A DNA stretch of 64,000 nt. Origin: Dyadobacter fermentans DSM 18053 (GTDB lineage Bacteria > Bacteroidota > Bacteroidia > Cytophagales > Spirosomataceae). The position numbers and the translations under genes were made by a program. The DNA lies in assembly GCF_000023125.1 (NCBI RefSeq), contig NC_013037.1, positions 2,108,001 through 2,172,000 on the forward strand, given 5' to 3'. Below are positions 34,480 to 45,700 of this stretch, piece by piece; position 1 is the first letter of the stretch; every line of letters starts with the position of its first letter. Below the pieces are notes generated by a model. That model made no database searches and was not told where the DNA came from. It saw nothing but the letters and a program-made list of their open reading frames with translations.

Positions 34480-36885
34480 ATGGTCCGTAACTATTTCAAA
34501 ATCGCGCTGCGTACGCTGCTTCTCAACAAGGTTTACTCATTCATCAACGTCACAGGGCTGAGTATCGGGCTCGCCGCTGCGATGCTGATTTTGCTTTACA
34601 CGAAGGACGAAGTCAGTTTCGACCAGTTTCATGCCCATAACCCGAATATTTACCGCATTACCAACAAATACATTTCGCCCGACGGCCAGCACGTGGGCTC
34701 GATGGGCAACACGGGTTACGTAGCCGGTCCGGCCTTTGCCGCCGGTGTGCCCGAAATAAGGGCATTCGTGCGTTTCCACGGGCACCGTAATGATATCAAA
34801 AGAGGCAGCGAAATCAAGAGTGAGGACATTTTCCGTGCCGATTCCGCCTTCTTTTCGGTCTTCTCCCTCCCCCTGCTGAGCGGCGACCCGAAAACCGCAT
34901 TGAAAGAGCCGCGGTCGGTGGTACTGTCGGAAGAAATGGCCGAGAAGCAATTCGGCAGCAGGAATGTGCTCGGAAGGACGGTTTTGATGAAGGATAGTTT
35001 TGACAAGGACGCCCGCTTCGAACCTTACACGGTTACCGGCGTAGCAAAAAAAACACCGCAAAACTCATCGATCAAGTTCGATATCGTTATCCCGATGGTG
35101 ATCGGGCCCAGCGAAGTCCACCGCGCTACCAACTGGTTCAATACATTCATGAACACATTCGTCCTGCTCGCTCCCGGCGCCAACATCGCGCATGTGGAGC
35201 GTAAGATGAACCTCATTTACAATGCCGAGGCGAAAGAGGCGATCAGGGAAGTGGCGCTGAAATACGGCATGAAGAACAAGAAAGTATACACCCTGCAACC
35301 GTTTACCGATATGCACCTGAGCGCCGAGCTGCCGTCGGACGGCGGCCTGGTGGGCCATAGCAATCCGCTTTGGTCGTATATTCTCACGGGCATTGCGCTT
35401 TTTATCCTCGCCATAGCATGCATTAACTTCATCAACCTGACCGTCGCCCGTTCGCTGAAACGTGCGAAGGAAATCGGTATCCGCAAGGTGGTGGGCAGCG
35501 GGCGCAGGCAGCTGGTTGTGCAGTTTCTGGGCGAATCCTTCCTGCTCTGTGTGATTGCATTCGTTTTGGCACTCGTGCTCGTGGAGCTCGCGCTGCCGGT
35601 TTTCAACGACCTCTCCAACAAGGCCCTGGCACTTTCGTACCTGTTTGATACCGGTCTCGTGCTGGGCTACCTCGCGCTGTTGTTCGTTACAGGCCTGCTA
35701 GCCGGGATTTATCCTGCATTCGTGCTGTCGGCCTATGATCCTGTCAAAACGCTTTACCACCGTTTGCAGCTTTCGGGCAAAGGCTATTTGCAAACTAGCC
35801 TGGTGGTGCTTCAATTTACCATTGCATCCTTTCTGATCATCGGCACGCTTACGATCAACTCCCAGTTCAACTATCTGATCAACAAAGACCTGGGCTATAA
35901 CGATGCCCACCTGATCAGTATTGACAAACCGAACCTCACCCGCGAGCAGGCGCACGTGCTCACACAGGAGCTACAAAAAGACCCGAATATCCTGGCGGTG
36001 GCGCCCAAAAACGGGGGCCGCTGGAATACGGCGGCGAAGGTTAATCAGGGTAAGGAAATTGCGTTTATATATGAAACGGTCGATCCGGAATACCTGCCGG
36101 CCATTCAGGTACCGGTGGTGAAGGGACGTAACTTTTCGCCCGCTTTCCCTGCCGATTCCACGGGCTCGGTGCTGGTAAACGAAGCGTTTGTGAAGCAAGC
36201 CGGCTGGAAAGACCCGATCGGGCAGATCGTCGATTTTTCCTATGAAAATTTTAAATGCACGGTCGTGGGCGTCGTGAAAGACTATCATTACACCGACTTG
36301 AATGAGGAAATCGGCCCGCAGCTGTTCACCATGCGGCCGGGCAATTCCTACGGCAGGTTTTTCGTCAAAATCAAGCCCGGCTCCGAAACTTCGAGCCTTC
36401 GGCACATCGCTGATACTTACGCCCGGCTGTTTCCATTAAACCCCTACACCTACCGGTTCATGGACGACGAAAACCGGAAACGGTACGAATCGGAGGCCAG
36501 ATGGAGGCAAATCATGCTTTTTGGCACCACGCTCACGATTTTCATCTCTTGCATAGGCCTGTTCGGGCTGGCTACGCTTTCCGCCGAGCGACGCAGGAAA
36601 GAAGTCGGTATCCGCAAAATCATGGGTGCGTCGGTGGCGAGCATTACCCGCCTGCTCACTTCCGATTTCCTGAAACTGGTCGCGATATCCTTCCTATTCG
36701 CATTTCCGCTGGCCTATTACGCCATGAGTAAATGGCTGCAAAATTATCCCTACCGCATCGGCGTAGACGCATCCCTGTTCGTGGAAGCCGCGCTGATAGC
36801 CGTGCTCGTCGCATTCCTGACGGTAAGTTTCCAATCCGTGCGGACGGCCGTGACCAACCCGGCCAGAAGTCTGCGGAGTGAATAG
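34480..36885 (+). CDS. MacB/FtsX-type ABC transporter permease
   Basis: 801 residues if started at the ATG at 34480, where the family's conserved MVRNYFKIALRTLLLNKVYSFINVTGLSIGL begins; an ATG at 34429 and upstream frame are possible. It has two MacB-type periplasmic core domains and two FtsX domains. A first helix lies near 20-40, then three helices about 285-430 with SLKRAKEIGIRKVVGSGRRQL, a second single helix near 450-475, and three more near 675-800 with SAERRRKEVGIRKIMGAS. The double FtsX form is common in Bacteroidota as an antimicrobial-peptide-type or lipoprotein-type permease. No ATPase gene is adjacent, so it must borrow one. Confidence 0.9.
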   Translation: MVRNYFKIALRTLLLNKVYSFINVTGLSIGLAAAMLILLYTKDEVSFDQFHAHNPNIYRITNKYISPDGQHVGSMGNTGYVAGPAFAAGVPEIRAFVRFHGHRNDIKRGSEIKSEDIFRADSAFFSVFSLPLLSGDPKTALKEPRSVVLSEEMAEKQFGSRNVLGRTVLMKDSFDKDARFEPYTVTGVAKKTPQNSSIKFDIVIPMVIGPSEVHRATNWFNTFMNTFVLLAPGANIAHVERKMNLIYNAEAKEAIREVALKYGMKNKKVYTLQPFTDMHLSAELPSDGGLVGHSNPLWSYILTGIALFILAIACINFINLTVARSLKRAKEIGIRKVVGSGRRQLVVQFLGESFLLCVIAFVLALVLVELALPVFNDLSNKALALSYLFDTGLVLGYLALLFVTGLLAGIYPAFVLSAYDPVKTLYHRLQLSGKGYLQTSLVVLQFTIASFLIIGTLTINSQFNYLINKDLGYNDAHLISIDKPNLTREQAHVLTQELQKDPNILAVAPKNGGRWNTAAKVNQGKEIAFIYETVDPEYLPAIQVPVVKGRNFSPAFPADSTGSVLVNEAFVKQAGWKDPIGQIVDFSYENFKCTVVGVVKDYHYTDLNEEIGPQLFTMRPGNSYGRFFVKIKPGSETSSLRHIADTYARLFPLNPYTYRFMDDENRKRYESEARWRQIMLFGTTLTIFISCIGLFGLATLSAERRRKEVGIRKIMGASVASITRLLTSDFLKLVAISFLFAFPLAYYAMSKWLQNYPYRIGVDASLFVEAALIAVLVAFLTVSFQSVRTAVTNPARSLRSE

Positions 36886-36898
36886 GGCGAGCCGACTG

Positions 36899-39800
36899 TC
36901 AAATGCCGCCGGAAATAAAATCCGACGGCGTGAGGTGGTACCGCTCCCGGAAGCATTGCGTGAAATAGGACGGACTCCCGAAGCCCACATTGTAGGACAC
37001 CGATGCAATATCCATCCCCGATCGCAAAAGGGTCGTTGCCTTTTCCAGCCTGTACTGACGGATCAGGTCGGCAGCGGAAGCATCCAGCAGGGCTTTCAGT
37101 TTGCGGTTGAGCGTACTTTTGCTCACCGAAAGTGCCTTGCACAGATCGTCTACCATGAGGTCGGGATTAGCGAGCCTGGCGTCGATCTCCTGGTACAACC
37201 GGTTCAGGAACGGGTCTGTGATCCCCGGACCCGCCTCGGGCGGCTGACTGAATAATCGGGCTTTCAATTGTGCACGAACATTCTGCTGCAACCGGCAAAG
37301 GTTCAGCACCCGCAGCTCCAACTCGTCCATTTGAAATGGCTTGGTCAGATAAACGTCGGCACCTGCTTCCAATCCATGAATGCGTGCCTGGTGAGCGGCC
37401 TTGGAAGTGAGCAGGATAAAACCAATGTGGGCGGTAAGCGGGTCCGACTTGCACAGCTTGCAGAGATCAAACCCGTCGCGGCCGGGCATCATCACGTCGC
37501 TGATCACGATGTCCGGCAATGAGGTGCGGATCATTTCCCAGGCCAGCATTCCGTTGGCGGCGCCGGTCACGCGATACGCCCCTTCCAGGCTTGTCATGAT
37601 AAATGCGCGAAGCTCGTCGTTGTCCTCCACCACGAATAGCTGAGGTAATGCACCGTCCATCGGCACAGGGCGGAATAGCGGCGTATCGCTGTTCAAAGTT
37701 GTATTTTCAGGCGAAAGGGCCTTTGGCACCGGCAGCTCAACGCAAAACCGGGCATATTTTCCCGGCTCGCTATCCACCTGAATATGTCCTCCCATCACCC
37801 CTACCATTTCCTTCACCAGCGCCAGACCGATACCTGTGCCGCCCTGGCTGCGGATAGCCGACCCATCGACCTGATAAAACCTTTCGAATATTCTTTCCTG
37901 CTGATCGGTCGCAATGCCGGGGCCATTATCCCAAACCTCCAACACGATACAATCTCCCGACGCTTGCCTCAGCCCAACCGAAATTGCTCCTTTTTCCGGA
38001 GTGAATTTCAATGCATTACCTAGCAGGTTGATGACAATTTTGCTCCATTTTTCCTGATCGAAGAGGTAGAAACCCTCCACGTCGCCGGAAGCAAAGGAAA
38101 GTGTTATCTGCTTTTCCGAAGCGGCCGCTTCGAAAGACCGGACGTGGGCGGATACAAACGGGGCCAGCTCACCGGCGGATCTGTTCACCTGCATTTGCCC
38201 GTCATTCAATTTGGAGAAATCCAGAAACTCGTTAACCAGGCCCAGCAGTTGGCGGGAGTTTTTCTCGATGCCCCGCAGCGTTTGCCGGATCGGCCCGGAC
38301 ACTGCTCCTTCCGAAAGTAATTTCTGCAACGGACTGATGATCAAAGTAAGCGGCGTCCTGAATTCATGGGTTATGTTGCTGAAAAAACGATCTTTCAACT
38401 CGTCCATTTCTTTCAGCCGCAAGGCCTCCCGTTTTTCGAATGCCAGCTTTTGCCGCGTGATCATCCGTTCCTCTTTGAAAACCAGATAGCGCCAGACGAT
38501 CACGACCAGTACCAATGCATAGATCAGGTAAGCCCACATCGTGGCCCAGAAAGGAGGACGGATCACAATGCTGATTTCCTTGAAATCTTTACCCCATAAA
38601 CCCATATTGTCCGTCGCATTCACGAGCAGTTTGTACTTGCCGGGCGATAAGCCGAGATACGAAGCGACATTGCTCGTGCCGTTTTCTACCCACTGCTTAT
38701 CAATTCCCACCATCTGAAAGCGGTATTTCGTTTTGGCCGGCTGGTTGAAACGCAATGCCGCAAATTCGAACCGCAAATGGTTTTTATCAAACGGAAGGGT
38801 TATCTCGCGGATCAGGCTCAGCGGCTCAGCAACGATACTGCCCCGAAGCGACGGCTGCTGTAACTCGTTGTTGATCTGTAAGCTGATGAGTTGAATCGGC
38901 ATTCGGGTTCGGGGATGGTTCCCGTCGAAGGCGGCGGGATCAAATATCGTGTACCCTTCCGTACCGCCGAAAGCCAGGCGCCCGTCGAAAAAACGGAACT
39001 TATGCGCCCGGTTGAACTCGTTCCCCTGCAATCCGTCCGATTTGTCGAAAGAATGGATCTCCTTCGTTTTGGGGTCAAGCCGGAAAATTCCTTTGTTGGT
39101 ACTGCACCACAACTTGCCGGCCCGGTCCGGCAGAATGCAGTAAACGGTATTGTTGGGCAGCCCGTCATCCACGGTAAAAATCTGCTGCAACCCCTTCTCA
39201 ACATCCCAAAGAATGAGCCCAAATCCCCGCGAACCGATCCATAACAGGTTTTTATTCAACGGGTCAGAACAAATCTCGGTCAGTTCGTTCGGCATATGAC
39301 CCCGCGAGCCCGGCTGCTTGCCGATAAAGTGCCCGATCCTTTGAGCATCTTTGTATTGGAGCAAACCGCTGGCATAGGTTGCCAGCCAGAGGCTGCCCTT
39401 CGCGAAGTAGCCGTCCGTCATTTCCACCTTCATCATTTCCGCACGGTTCAGCGAAAACGAATCCGGCGCCGACGCCGGGGCTTTCCAGCTATACCACCGC
39501 GAGTTCATTTGCTCGAACGCGCACACTTCCCCTCCGGGCTTCACGACCAGCGCCGTGTAGACTTTCGAATGCCTGGCCCGATTGAAGCGGCTTAACGTGG
39601 CGCCGTCGTAGCTAAAAATCTCACCATTACCCCACAGATTGGCCGTGAGATAAAGTTGGTTGTCAGACGCCCATGCCTGCCGAAAGTAGTAGTCAATTGC
39701 AGAATCAGTCCATTCTGCTGGGATTTGGGGTGGTGGAATTCCCGCCTCCTCTAAAATGTCGGCCACAAAACCGCTTTTGTAAGGACGCGTGTAAAAAGGG

Positions 39801-40885
39801 ATCGCGCGTAAATCGATCTTGGTGATTCCGTGCGTGTTAATGCTCATCCACAGCACATCGGACCGATCGACAAAAAATGCGGTAACATTGAATTGCGGCG
39901 CCGACCCGCTCTGCCAGATCAGTTCCAGCTGGTCCTTTTCGTTCACCCTGAAAACCCTGCCCTGGTTCACGAGGTAAACAAGTCCCTTCGAATCCTGGCA
40001 AAGCAAATCCTTGTGGCTGTTATTATAAGCCGGCACGCCGCCCGGGATTGTAATGGACTTCGAAGTTCTTTTCACCAGGTCGAGGAGCACGACCCGGTTA
40101 TCCCGGTAAACCAGCAACCGGTTTCCGGGCAGGCGCGCAACAGTACCCGCATTGATGTTTCCGTCGAAGATCATCTCGGGCCGGAGCCTATCTACGGAGG
40201 TATTGAAACGGATGAATTTGAAATGCTTTTTTGCTTTGTCACTCACCTGCACCCCATCCTCCGAGATCAAGAAAACGCCGCCATCGGCTGATTGAAAAAT
40301 AACGCTGAGGGTGTCCTGCTTCAACAATCCGTTGGCCGTGTTGGCGAAAAAAGTTTTGCCTGTTTCGGCATTTACCCATCCGATCCCCCCGGCAACAGAT
40401 CTTGCGAAAACCCAGTCTTCGCCATTGTACACATTCGCCCGGTTAATAAAATGCGCTTTGGTACCGGGGATGCGCCGCAGCGTGGCCAGGTGGGGAATCC
40501 GCTTGGCCCGGAACGTCCGCGTATCGAAACAATCATGGTGCAAGCCTTCGTAAATCAGTGTCAGTTTGCTGCTGTCGGCGTGCGGAATAATTTTGAAAAT
40601 CACATTTTGCGCGATCGTGGCGGGATCGCCGGGCCTGTTGCGGAAATTTTTGAAGCCGCGTCCATCAAACCGGCTCAGCCCGTCGAGCGTGGAGATCCAT
40701 ATAAAACCATCCTTATTCTGCGTGAAGCCTGTGATGAAGCTTTGCGGCAAACCGTCATCCACGCCGAAATGCTGTTCATTCGAATAAACAGGCCGCTGTG
40801 CAAAGCAGGTCTGCGATGGGTGTAAAATCAAAAGGCAGCTTACACAAAAAACCAGTTTTGTGATCCGTACAAAAGTTTTTTCCAC
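36899..40885 (-). CDS. Hybrid two-component system sensor/regulator (HTCS)
   Basis: 1328 residues if started at the GTG at 40885. Frame continues open to 41119 but that stretch lacks a signal peptide and runs into the divergent gene. From the GTG the protein opens with a signal (ITKLVFCVSCLLILHPSQTCFAQ), then two seven-bladed Reg_prop propellers (DGFIWISTLDGLSRFDG), a Y_Y_Y domain (RFQMVGIDKQWVE) and a membrane helix near 760-780. The HisKA domain has its His near 839 (ITHEFRTPL), followed by the ATPase domain, a receiver with the phosphoacceptor Asp near 1130 (VISDVMMPGRDGF) and a C-terminal AraC domain. HTCS proteins sense glycan fragments in the periplasm and activate utilisation genes. 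No SusCD pair is adjacent; the GH95 gene two genes away may be a target. Confidence 0.92.
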   Translation of the reverse strand: MEKTFVRITKLVFCVSCLLILHPSQTCFAQRPVYSNEQHFGVDDGLPQSFITGFTQNKDGFIWISTLDGLSRFDGRGFKNFRNRPGDPATIAQNVIFKIIPHADSSKLTLIYEGLHHDCFDTRTFRAKRIPHLATLRRIPGTKAHFINRANVYNGEDWVFARSVAGGIGWVNAETGKTFFANTANGLLKQDTLSVIFQSADGGVFLISEDGVQVSDKAKKHFKFIRFNTSVDRLRPEMIFDGNINAGTVARLPGNRLLVYRDNRVVLLDLVKRTSKSITIPGGVPAYNNSHKDLLCQDSKGLVYLVNQGRVFRVNEKDQLELIWQSGSAPQFNVTAFFVDRSDVLWMSINTHGITKIDLRAIPFYTRPYKSGFVADILEEAGIPPPQIPAEWTDSAIDYYFRQAWASDNQLYLTANLWGNGEIFSYDGATLSRFNRARHSKVYTALVVKPGGEVCAFEQMNSRWYSWKAPASAPDSFSLNRAEMMKVEMTDGYFAKGSLWLATYASGLLQYKDAQRIGHFIGKQPGSRGHMPNELTEICSDPLNKNLLWIGSRGFGLILWDVEKGLQQIFTVDDGLPNNTVYCILPDRAGKLWCSTNKGIFRLDPKTKEIHSFDKSDGLQGNEFNRAHKFRFFDGRLAFGGTEGYTIFDPAAFDGNHPRTRMPIQLISLQINNELQQPSLRGSIVAEPLSLIREITLPFDKNHLRFEFAALRFNQPAKTKYRFQMVGIDKQWVENGTSNVASYLGLSPGKYKLLVNATDNMGLWGKDFKEISIVIRPPFWATMWAYLIYALVLVVIVWRYLVFKEERMITRQKLAFEKREALRLKEMDELKDRFFSNITHEFRTPLTLIISPLQKLLSEGAVSGPIRQTLRGIEKNSRQLLGLVNEFLDFSKLNDGQMQVNRSAGELAPFVSAHVRSFEAAASEKQITLSFASGDVEGFYLFDQEKWSKIVINLLGNALKFTPEKGAISVGLRQASGDCIVLEVWDNGPGIATDQQERIFERFYQVDGSAIRSQGGTGIGLALVKEMVGVMGGHIQVDSEPGKYARFCVELPVPKALSPENTTLNSDTPLFRPVPMDGALPQLFVVEDNDELRAFIMTSLEGAYRVTGAANGMLAWEMIRTSLPDIVISDVMMPGRDGFDLCKLCKSDPLTAHIGFILLTSKAAHQARIHGLEAGADVYLTKPFQMDELELRVLNLCRLQQNVRAQLKARLFSQPPEAGPGITDPFLNRLYQEIDARLANPDLMVDDLCKALSVSKSTLNRKLKALLDASAADLIRQYRLEKATTLLRSGMDIASVSYNVGFGSPSYFTQCFRERYHLTPSDFISGGI

Positions 40886-40908
40886 GAAAATGATGATCAG
40901 CCTGTCTC

Positions 40909-40916
40909 CAAATGTA
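40909..40916 (-). promoter_or_regulatory. Candidate -7 box for the HTCS gene
   Basis: The minus strand reads TACATTTG, a full match to TAnnTTTG. A transcript starting about 7 bases on would begin near 40901, just before the GTG at 40885, which supports that start over the longer frame. No TTG is found at the right distance for -33. Confidence 0.4.
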
Positions 40917-41049
40917 ACCGAATTCCGGTTCAATCCCGCACATGTAGCAGAAACTCGCCAATCGGTAACATCCGGCGAGGAATTTCTCGTGGCATATGCT
41001 TGTTGGAACGATTCTTGGGTAGTTACTTTGCTCCTGCCTGCGCGTGGGC

Positions 41050-41946
41050 ATGGGTTCAATAGTAAAACTACTCTTAATGGCATCAGGATTTTTTGCAGTA
41101 CTCGACGATATAGCCGCATTGATGGACGATGTGGCGCTGACTACCAAAATGGCTACGCGCAAGACGGCGGGTATTTTGGGTGATGACCTCGCAGTTAATG
41201 CGGAGAAAGCAACCGGTTTTCTGGCAGAACGGGAGCTGCCGATCCTTTGGGCTATCACCAAGGGCTCATTCATCAACAAACTCATCATCGTACCCATTGC
41301 ACTGATACTTAATGCGTTTGCCCCGGCAGCCATGACGTACGTGCTCATTCTGGGAGGATGTTACCTGGCCTACGAGGGAGCCGAGAAAGTCATCGAGTTT
41401 TTCGTAAAACACAAGCATGAACCGTCGCCCGCCGCGGTGCAGGAAGAACAAGCGCCGGCAACGGACCACGAAAAGGCCAAAATCAAATCGGCCATTGCGA
41501 CGGATTTTATCCTCTCGGTCGAAATCGTCATCATCGCGCTCGGGGCCGTTGCAACCGAACAGTCCATGATCCAGATCGTGACGGTATCGGCCGTCGCATT
41601 GATCGCGACCATCGGGGTGTATGGAATTGTAGCCCTCATTGTGAGGATGGATGACCTGGGTTACGGCCTGATCAGGCGAAGCAATAACTCCGGACTGCTT
41701 GCTAAAATCGGGAACATGCTCGTTTCCGCATTGCCGATTATTATCCGCATTCTCGGCGTGGTGGGCACATTTGCACTTTTGCTTGTCGCGGGCGGCATAT
41801 TCTCGCACAACATCCATTTCCTGCACGATCTTTTCCCAGCACTTCCGGCCATGGTCAAAGAATTTCTGATCGGATTAGCAGTAGGTTTAATCGTGGCCGC
41901 GGTTGTAGGCATTTACAGAAAGCTAGCCGGAAGTTTCAAGAAGTAA
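41050..41946 (+). CDS. DUF808 (YedI-family) integral membrane protein
   Basis: 298 residues from the ATG at 41050. The DUF808 signature opens the protein: ASGFFAVLDDIAALMDDVALTTKMATRKTAGILGDDLAVNAEKATGF. Then come helices near 77-95 (INKLIIVPIALILNAFAPAAMTYVLILGG), 150-195, 235-260 and 272-292. Its middle loop is rich in Glu, Lys and Ala (EPSPAAVQEEQAPATDHEKAK). E. coli YedI belongs here; the function is not known. It stands alone, divergent from the HTCS gene. Confidence 0.92.
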   Translation: MGSIVKLLLMASGFFAVLDDIAALMDDVALTTKMATRKTAGILGDDLAVNAEKATGFLAERELPILWAITKGSFINKLIIVPIALILNAFAPAAMTYVLILGGCYLAYEGAEKVIEFFVKHKHEPSPAAVQEEQAPATDHEKAKIKSAIATDFILSVEIVIIALGAVATEQSMIQIVTVSAVALIATIGVYGIVALIVRMDDLGYGLIRRSNNSGLLAKIGNMLVSALPIIIRILGVVGTFALLLVAGGIFSHNIHFLHDLFPALPAMVKEFLIGLAVGLIVAAVVGIYRKLAGSFKK

Positions 41947-42764
41947 GCTGCATTGAAACGGACTGTTTGGCAAAGTTATTGGGGAAGCTATACTTTCGGA
42001 TTTTATTGAATCCATTTTCCGATAATGCATTAATAAGTATTGCATTTGCCGCACCAGGAAAGGCTTCTCAAAGTACTTACAATCTCCTCGTAGAATACCG
42101 AAGCCGGAGTCGTAAAAAGTCATTCACATCTCCAATTATACAACGGCTACGTACGTATAACCTTTGGCGTATTCCGTATGCTTTTATTATACTTTTACAA
42201 TTCATTTGAAATAGTTTGATCGCTTGGTCATGTCGCTGTACAATAAGTTTTAAATAGTTTATAATCAACTATTTATATCGAAAAAAGGTTAAAAATTTCT
42301 ATGTTTTGAAATAATTAATAAACATATTGTACTACGATGTTTTAAAGCATTTAGCGGGCACTTAATGCCTGCTTTAATTGCATTAAATATCAGCTTCCCT
42401 ACCCACTGATTTTCTGGAACGTACTGCAAGGATTTTAACATCTGCCGGCAGAATTGCGCACGCACTTTTCGGTAATTATCCACCTAACCTTACCCTCTGC
42501 TAACCCCGATGGTAACCTCTTCCATTTATGAAAAAACGCATCCTGAAACCCTTTTATCACACGCCTAACTTAATTCAATCCGATTAGTTTCGGCGAAAAC
42601 TGATGGCAGGCGACTTCCAGCGCCATCATTCCCTTTCTTTCTGATTCAGCACTTCCAGCGAATTCCGGACGCTGGCCGGAAGTGCACGGATCATTAAAAA
42701 ACTTCACCAAAAGTGAGGGTGGGAAAAGTACGTCCTTTTAAACCCTTTTTTAAATTAATGCACT
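41947..42764. other. 818-base gap: AT-rich non-coding stretch with hairpins, leader of the giant gene
   Basis: I see no credible gene. Short frames (for example 41967-42209 on plus and 41923-42123 on minus) lack family resemblance or domain features. From about 42180 to 42400 the DNA is markedly AT-rich. Close to the giant gene are two hairpins, TGATGGC/GCCATCA at 42601-42607 and 42622-42628, and a longer one at 42649-42685 (GCACTTCC with GGAAGTGC, inner AGCG with CGCT). Neither has a T-run directly after it. This could be a long regulated 5' leader or simply a non-coding spacer. Confidence 0.5.
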
Positions 42765-45700
42765 ATGTTACGAAAACTACATTACTCAATTCGTTTCTTT
42801 ATTGCGCTCATCTTTTTACTGGGCGTGGCCGGCATTCCGGTCGTCGCCCAGAACGCGATCGTGACCGAAAACACCCTGCCCGGCAGTCCTCCCTCGGAAT
42901 GGGACGTGGATGGGTCCGGCGACCTGAGCATCCAGGGCTTCGCCACCGACATCAGCTACAACAGGGGCGAAACCGCCGTATTCAAAATTAAAACAGACGC
43001 GACGGGGTATACGGTCAAAATTTACCGGCTCGGCTACTACCAGGGCAACGGCGCTTCCTTTAAAGGCGACGCCACCATTACAGCCAGCAGCTTGCCGCAG
43101 ACGCAGCCTACCTGCCTGACTAACCCCACGGGCCTGGTCGATTGCGGCAACTGGGAGGAATCCGCCCGCTGGGACATCCCCACCAGCGCCGTTTCGGGCA
43201 TTTACATCGCCAAGCTGCAGCGTACCGACACCCCCGAGGGCGAAGATCCGCGCGCAAGTCACATTACATTCGTCGTCCGCGACGATGCCAGCACCGCCGA
43301 CCTGTTTTTCCAAACCTCGGATGCAACGTGGCAGGCCTATAATGTGTATGGGGACAACGATAACGGCAGAAGCCTCTACACCGGCGTAAACGGCATTGGT
43401 AAGGCCTCGAAAGTGAGCTATAACCGGCCGTTTCTTACCCGCACCGGCGGAGGCGGCGGGGGCGCTTATGAAGATTTTCTGTTCAATTCGGAGTATCCGA
43501 TGATCCGGTTTCTCGAAAAGAACGGGTACGATATGAGCTACACCACCAATATCGATACCGACCGCCGCGGCGAGTTGATCCTGAATCATAAGGTTTTCAT
43601 GTCTGTCGGCCATGATGAATACTGGTCGCAGGCCATGCGGAATAACGTTGCCGCGGCCCGGAATGCCGGTAAGCACCTGGCGTTTTTCAGCGGCAATGAA
43701 GTGTACTGGCGCACGCGTTGGGAAAACAGCATTAGCACTGGTGAGGCCGACCGCCGCACGCTGGTGTGCTATAAGGAAGGCGCCGAAGGCGAGAACCAAT
43801 GCAACGGCAAGTGCGATACCAGCTCTCCGGAATGGACGGGATTGTGGCGCAGCGGCTGCGAGTATACCGGCTCGGGCGGTTGCAACCCCGAAAACGAGCT
43901 GAGCGGACAAATCAGCTGGGACGGCACCACGGGCACCATACAGGTACCGAGCAACTACAAAAACCTGCGCTTCTGGCGCAATACCAGCGTAGCGCAATTG
44001 AGCGACGGCAGCTCCGAAACGTTGACAGCCAACACGCTTGGCTACGAATGGAACCCCGAACAGGAGAATTACCGCAGCAGCTATCCGGCCGGCCGCATCC
44101 TTCTTTCCCGCTCTGTGGTAGCTGGTAAAATACACCATTTGAGCCTATACAAGCATTCCAGCGGCGCGCTCGTATTCGGCGCGGGAACCGTACAATGGAC
44201 GTGGGGCCTCGACGACCAGCACGACCGTGGCAACGAGCCCGTGAGCCGGACGATGCAGCAGGCGACGATCAACCTCTTTGCCGACATGGGCGTACAGCCT
44301 GCCACACTCCAGACCGACCTTACCGCCGCATCCGAGTCCGACGACGACACGGCCCCGACGGTGGCCATCACCGCTCCCGCTGAGGCCGGCAATGTGCCCG
44401 TAGGCTCCGTAGCGACCATTACCGGCACCGCTGCCGATGGAAAGGTAATTGCAGGTGTGGAGGTGTCCACCGACAACGGGGTATCCTGGCGCCTTGCTAC
44501 CGGCACCAACGCCTGGACATTCACCTGGGTACCATCCCAGCAGGGCGCAGCGACGATACGAGCCCGCTCGTTCGACGATTCGGGGAACATCAGCGAGGTG
44601 GCGATCACAAACGTGAATGTCTCCGAACCCGAACCACTTCCCTGCCCCTGCACCGTGTTCCTGCCGACGGATGTGCCCGACGGCAATGTCCACAACGACG
44701 GCGGGCGGGCGATCCAGCTGGGGATGAAGTTCCGCTCGGCGGTGGCCGGCTTTGTTACCGGGGTACGTTTTTACAAACATCCGAGCAATACCGGCACGCA
44801 TATCGGGCAGCTTTACAGCAATGCGGGTGTGCTGCTTGCCGAAGCTACTTTTGTTAATGAAACAGAATCGGGATGGCAGCAGGTGCAATTCGGTGCGCCG
44901 GTGGCCATTTCTTCCAATACCACCTATGTGATTTCCTACCACAGCAGCCAGGGTTACTACTCGGCCATGGACTCGTATTTCCAGGTCCCTAAACAAACCG
45001 GCGCGCTGAAAGGCCTTGCCAATGAAGAGGATGGTAAAAACGGCATTTACATATATTCGGCAACACCCGCTTTTCCTAACAGCAACTACGAGTCAAGCAA
45101 CTACTATGTGGATATAGTTTTTGAGACTGAAAGCGGTCCGGACACTGCGCCGCCAACGGTAACTATGACCTCACCGGGGGCGAATGCTACGGGCATCCAC
45201 ATCAATAACAACATTACCGTGCGGTTCAGCGAGGGTATCGATGCCGCCACGGTGTCGGGCGCGAGCGTCGTGCTGAGCAGCGGCGGGCAGGAGGTCCCGG
45301 CCAATATCACTTACGATGCAGGCAGCCTGACCGTCACCATCGACCCCGCTTCGGCCCTGGGCTATGCAACCGTGTACACCCTGCTCGTGAAAGGCGGCGG
45401 TGCCGATCCCCGCATTAAAGATGTGGCTGGCAATGCATTGGCGGAAGATTTCAGCTTCTCGTTCACTACGCAGAATGCGCCCGGACCATCGCCGAACGAT
45501 GGCCCCGGCGGACCGATCCTCGTGCTCAGCGCAGGCGCGAACCCGTTCAGCAGGTTCCCGGTTGAAATACTGCGGGCAGAGGGTTTAAATGCATTTGCCG
45601 CCAAAGACATTTCTGAAATCAGCGGTAACCCGGCGTTGCTGGATGCCTACGATGTGATTGTTTTGGGAGAAATCGGATTATCGGGTGATAATATCAACGC

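Noticed and set aside
40886..41119. Upstream extension of the HTCS frame to 41119
   Set aside because: It precedes a clear signal peptide, crosses a promoter-like box, and overlaps the divergent DUF808 gene.
41967..42209. 80-codon frame in the long gap
   Set aside because: No start context, no domain, and low similarity to real protein composition; the surrounding DNA is AT-rich and looks non-coding.
42816..44138. 440-codon open frame on the minus strand
   Set aside because: Antisense to the dimethylformamidase-like domain of the giant protein, which has clear motifs; the frame itself has none.
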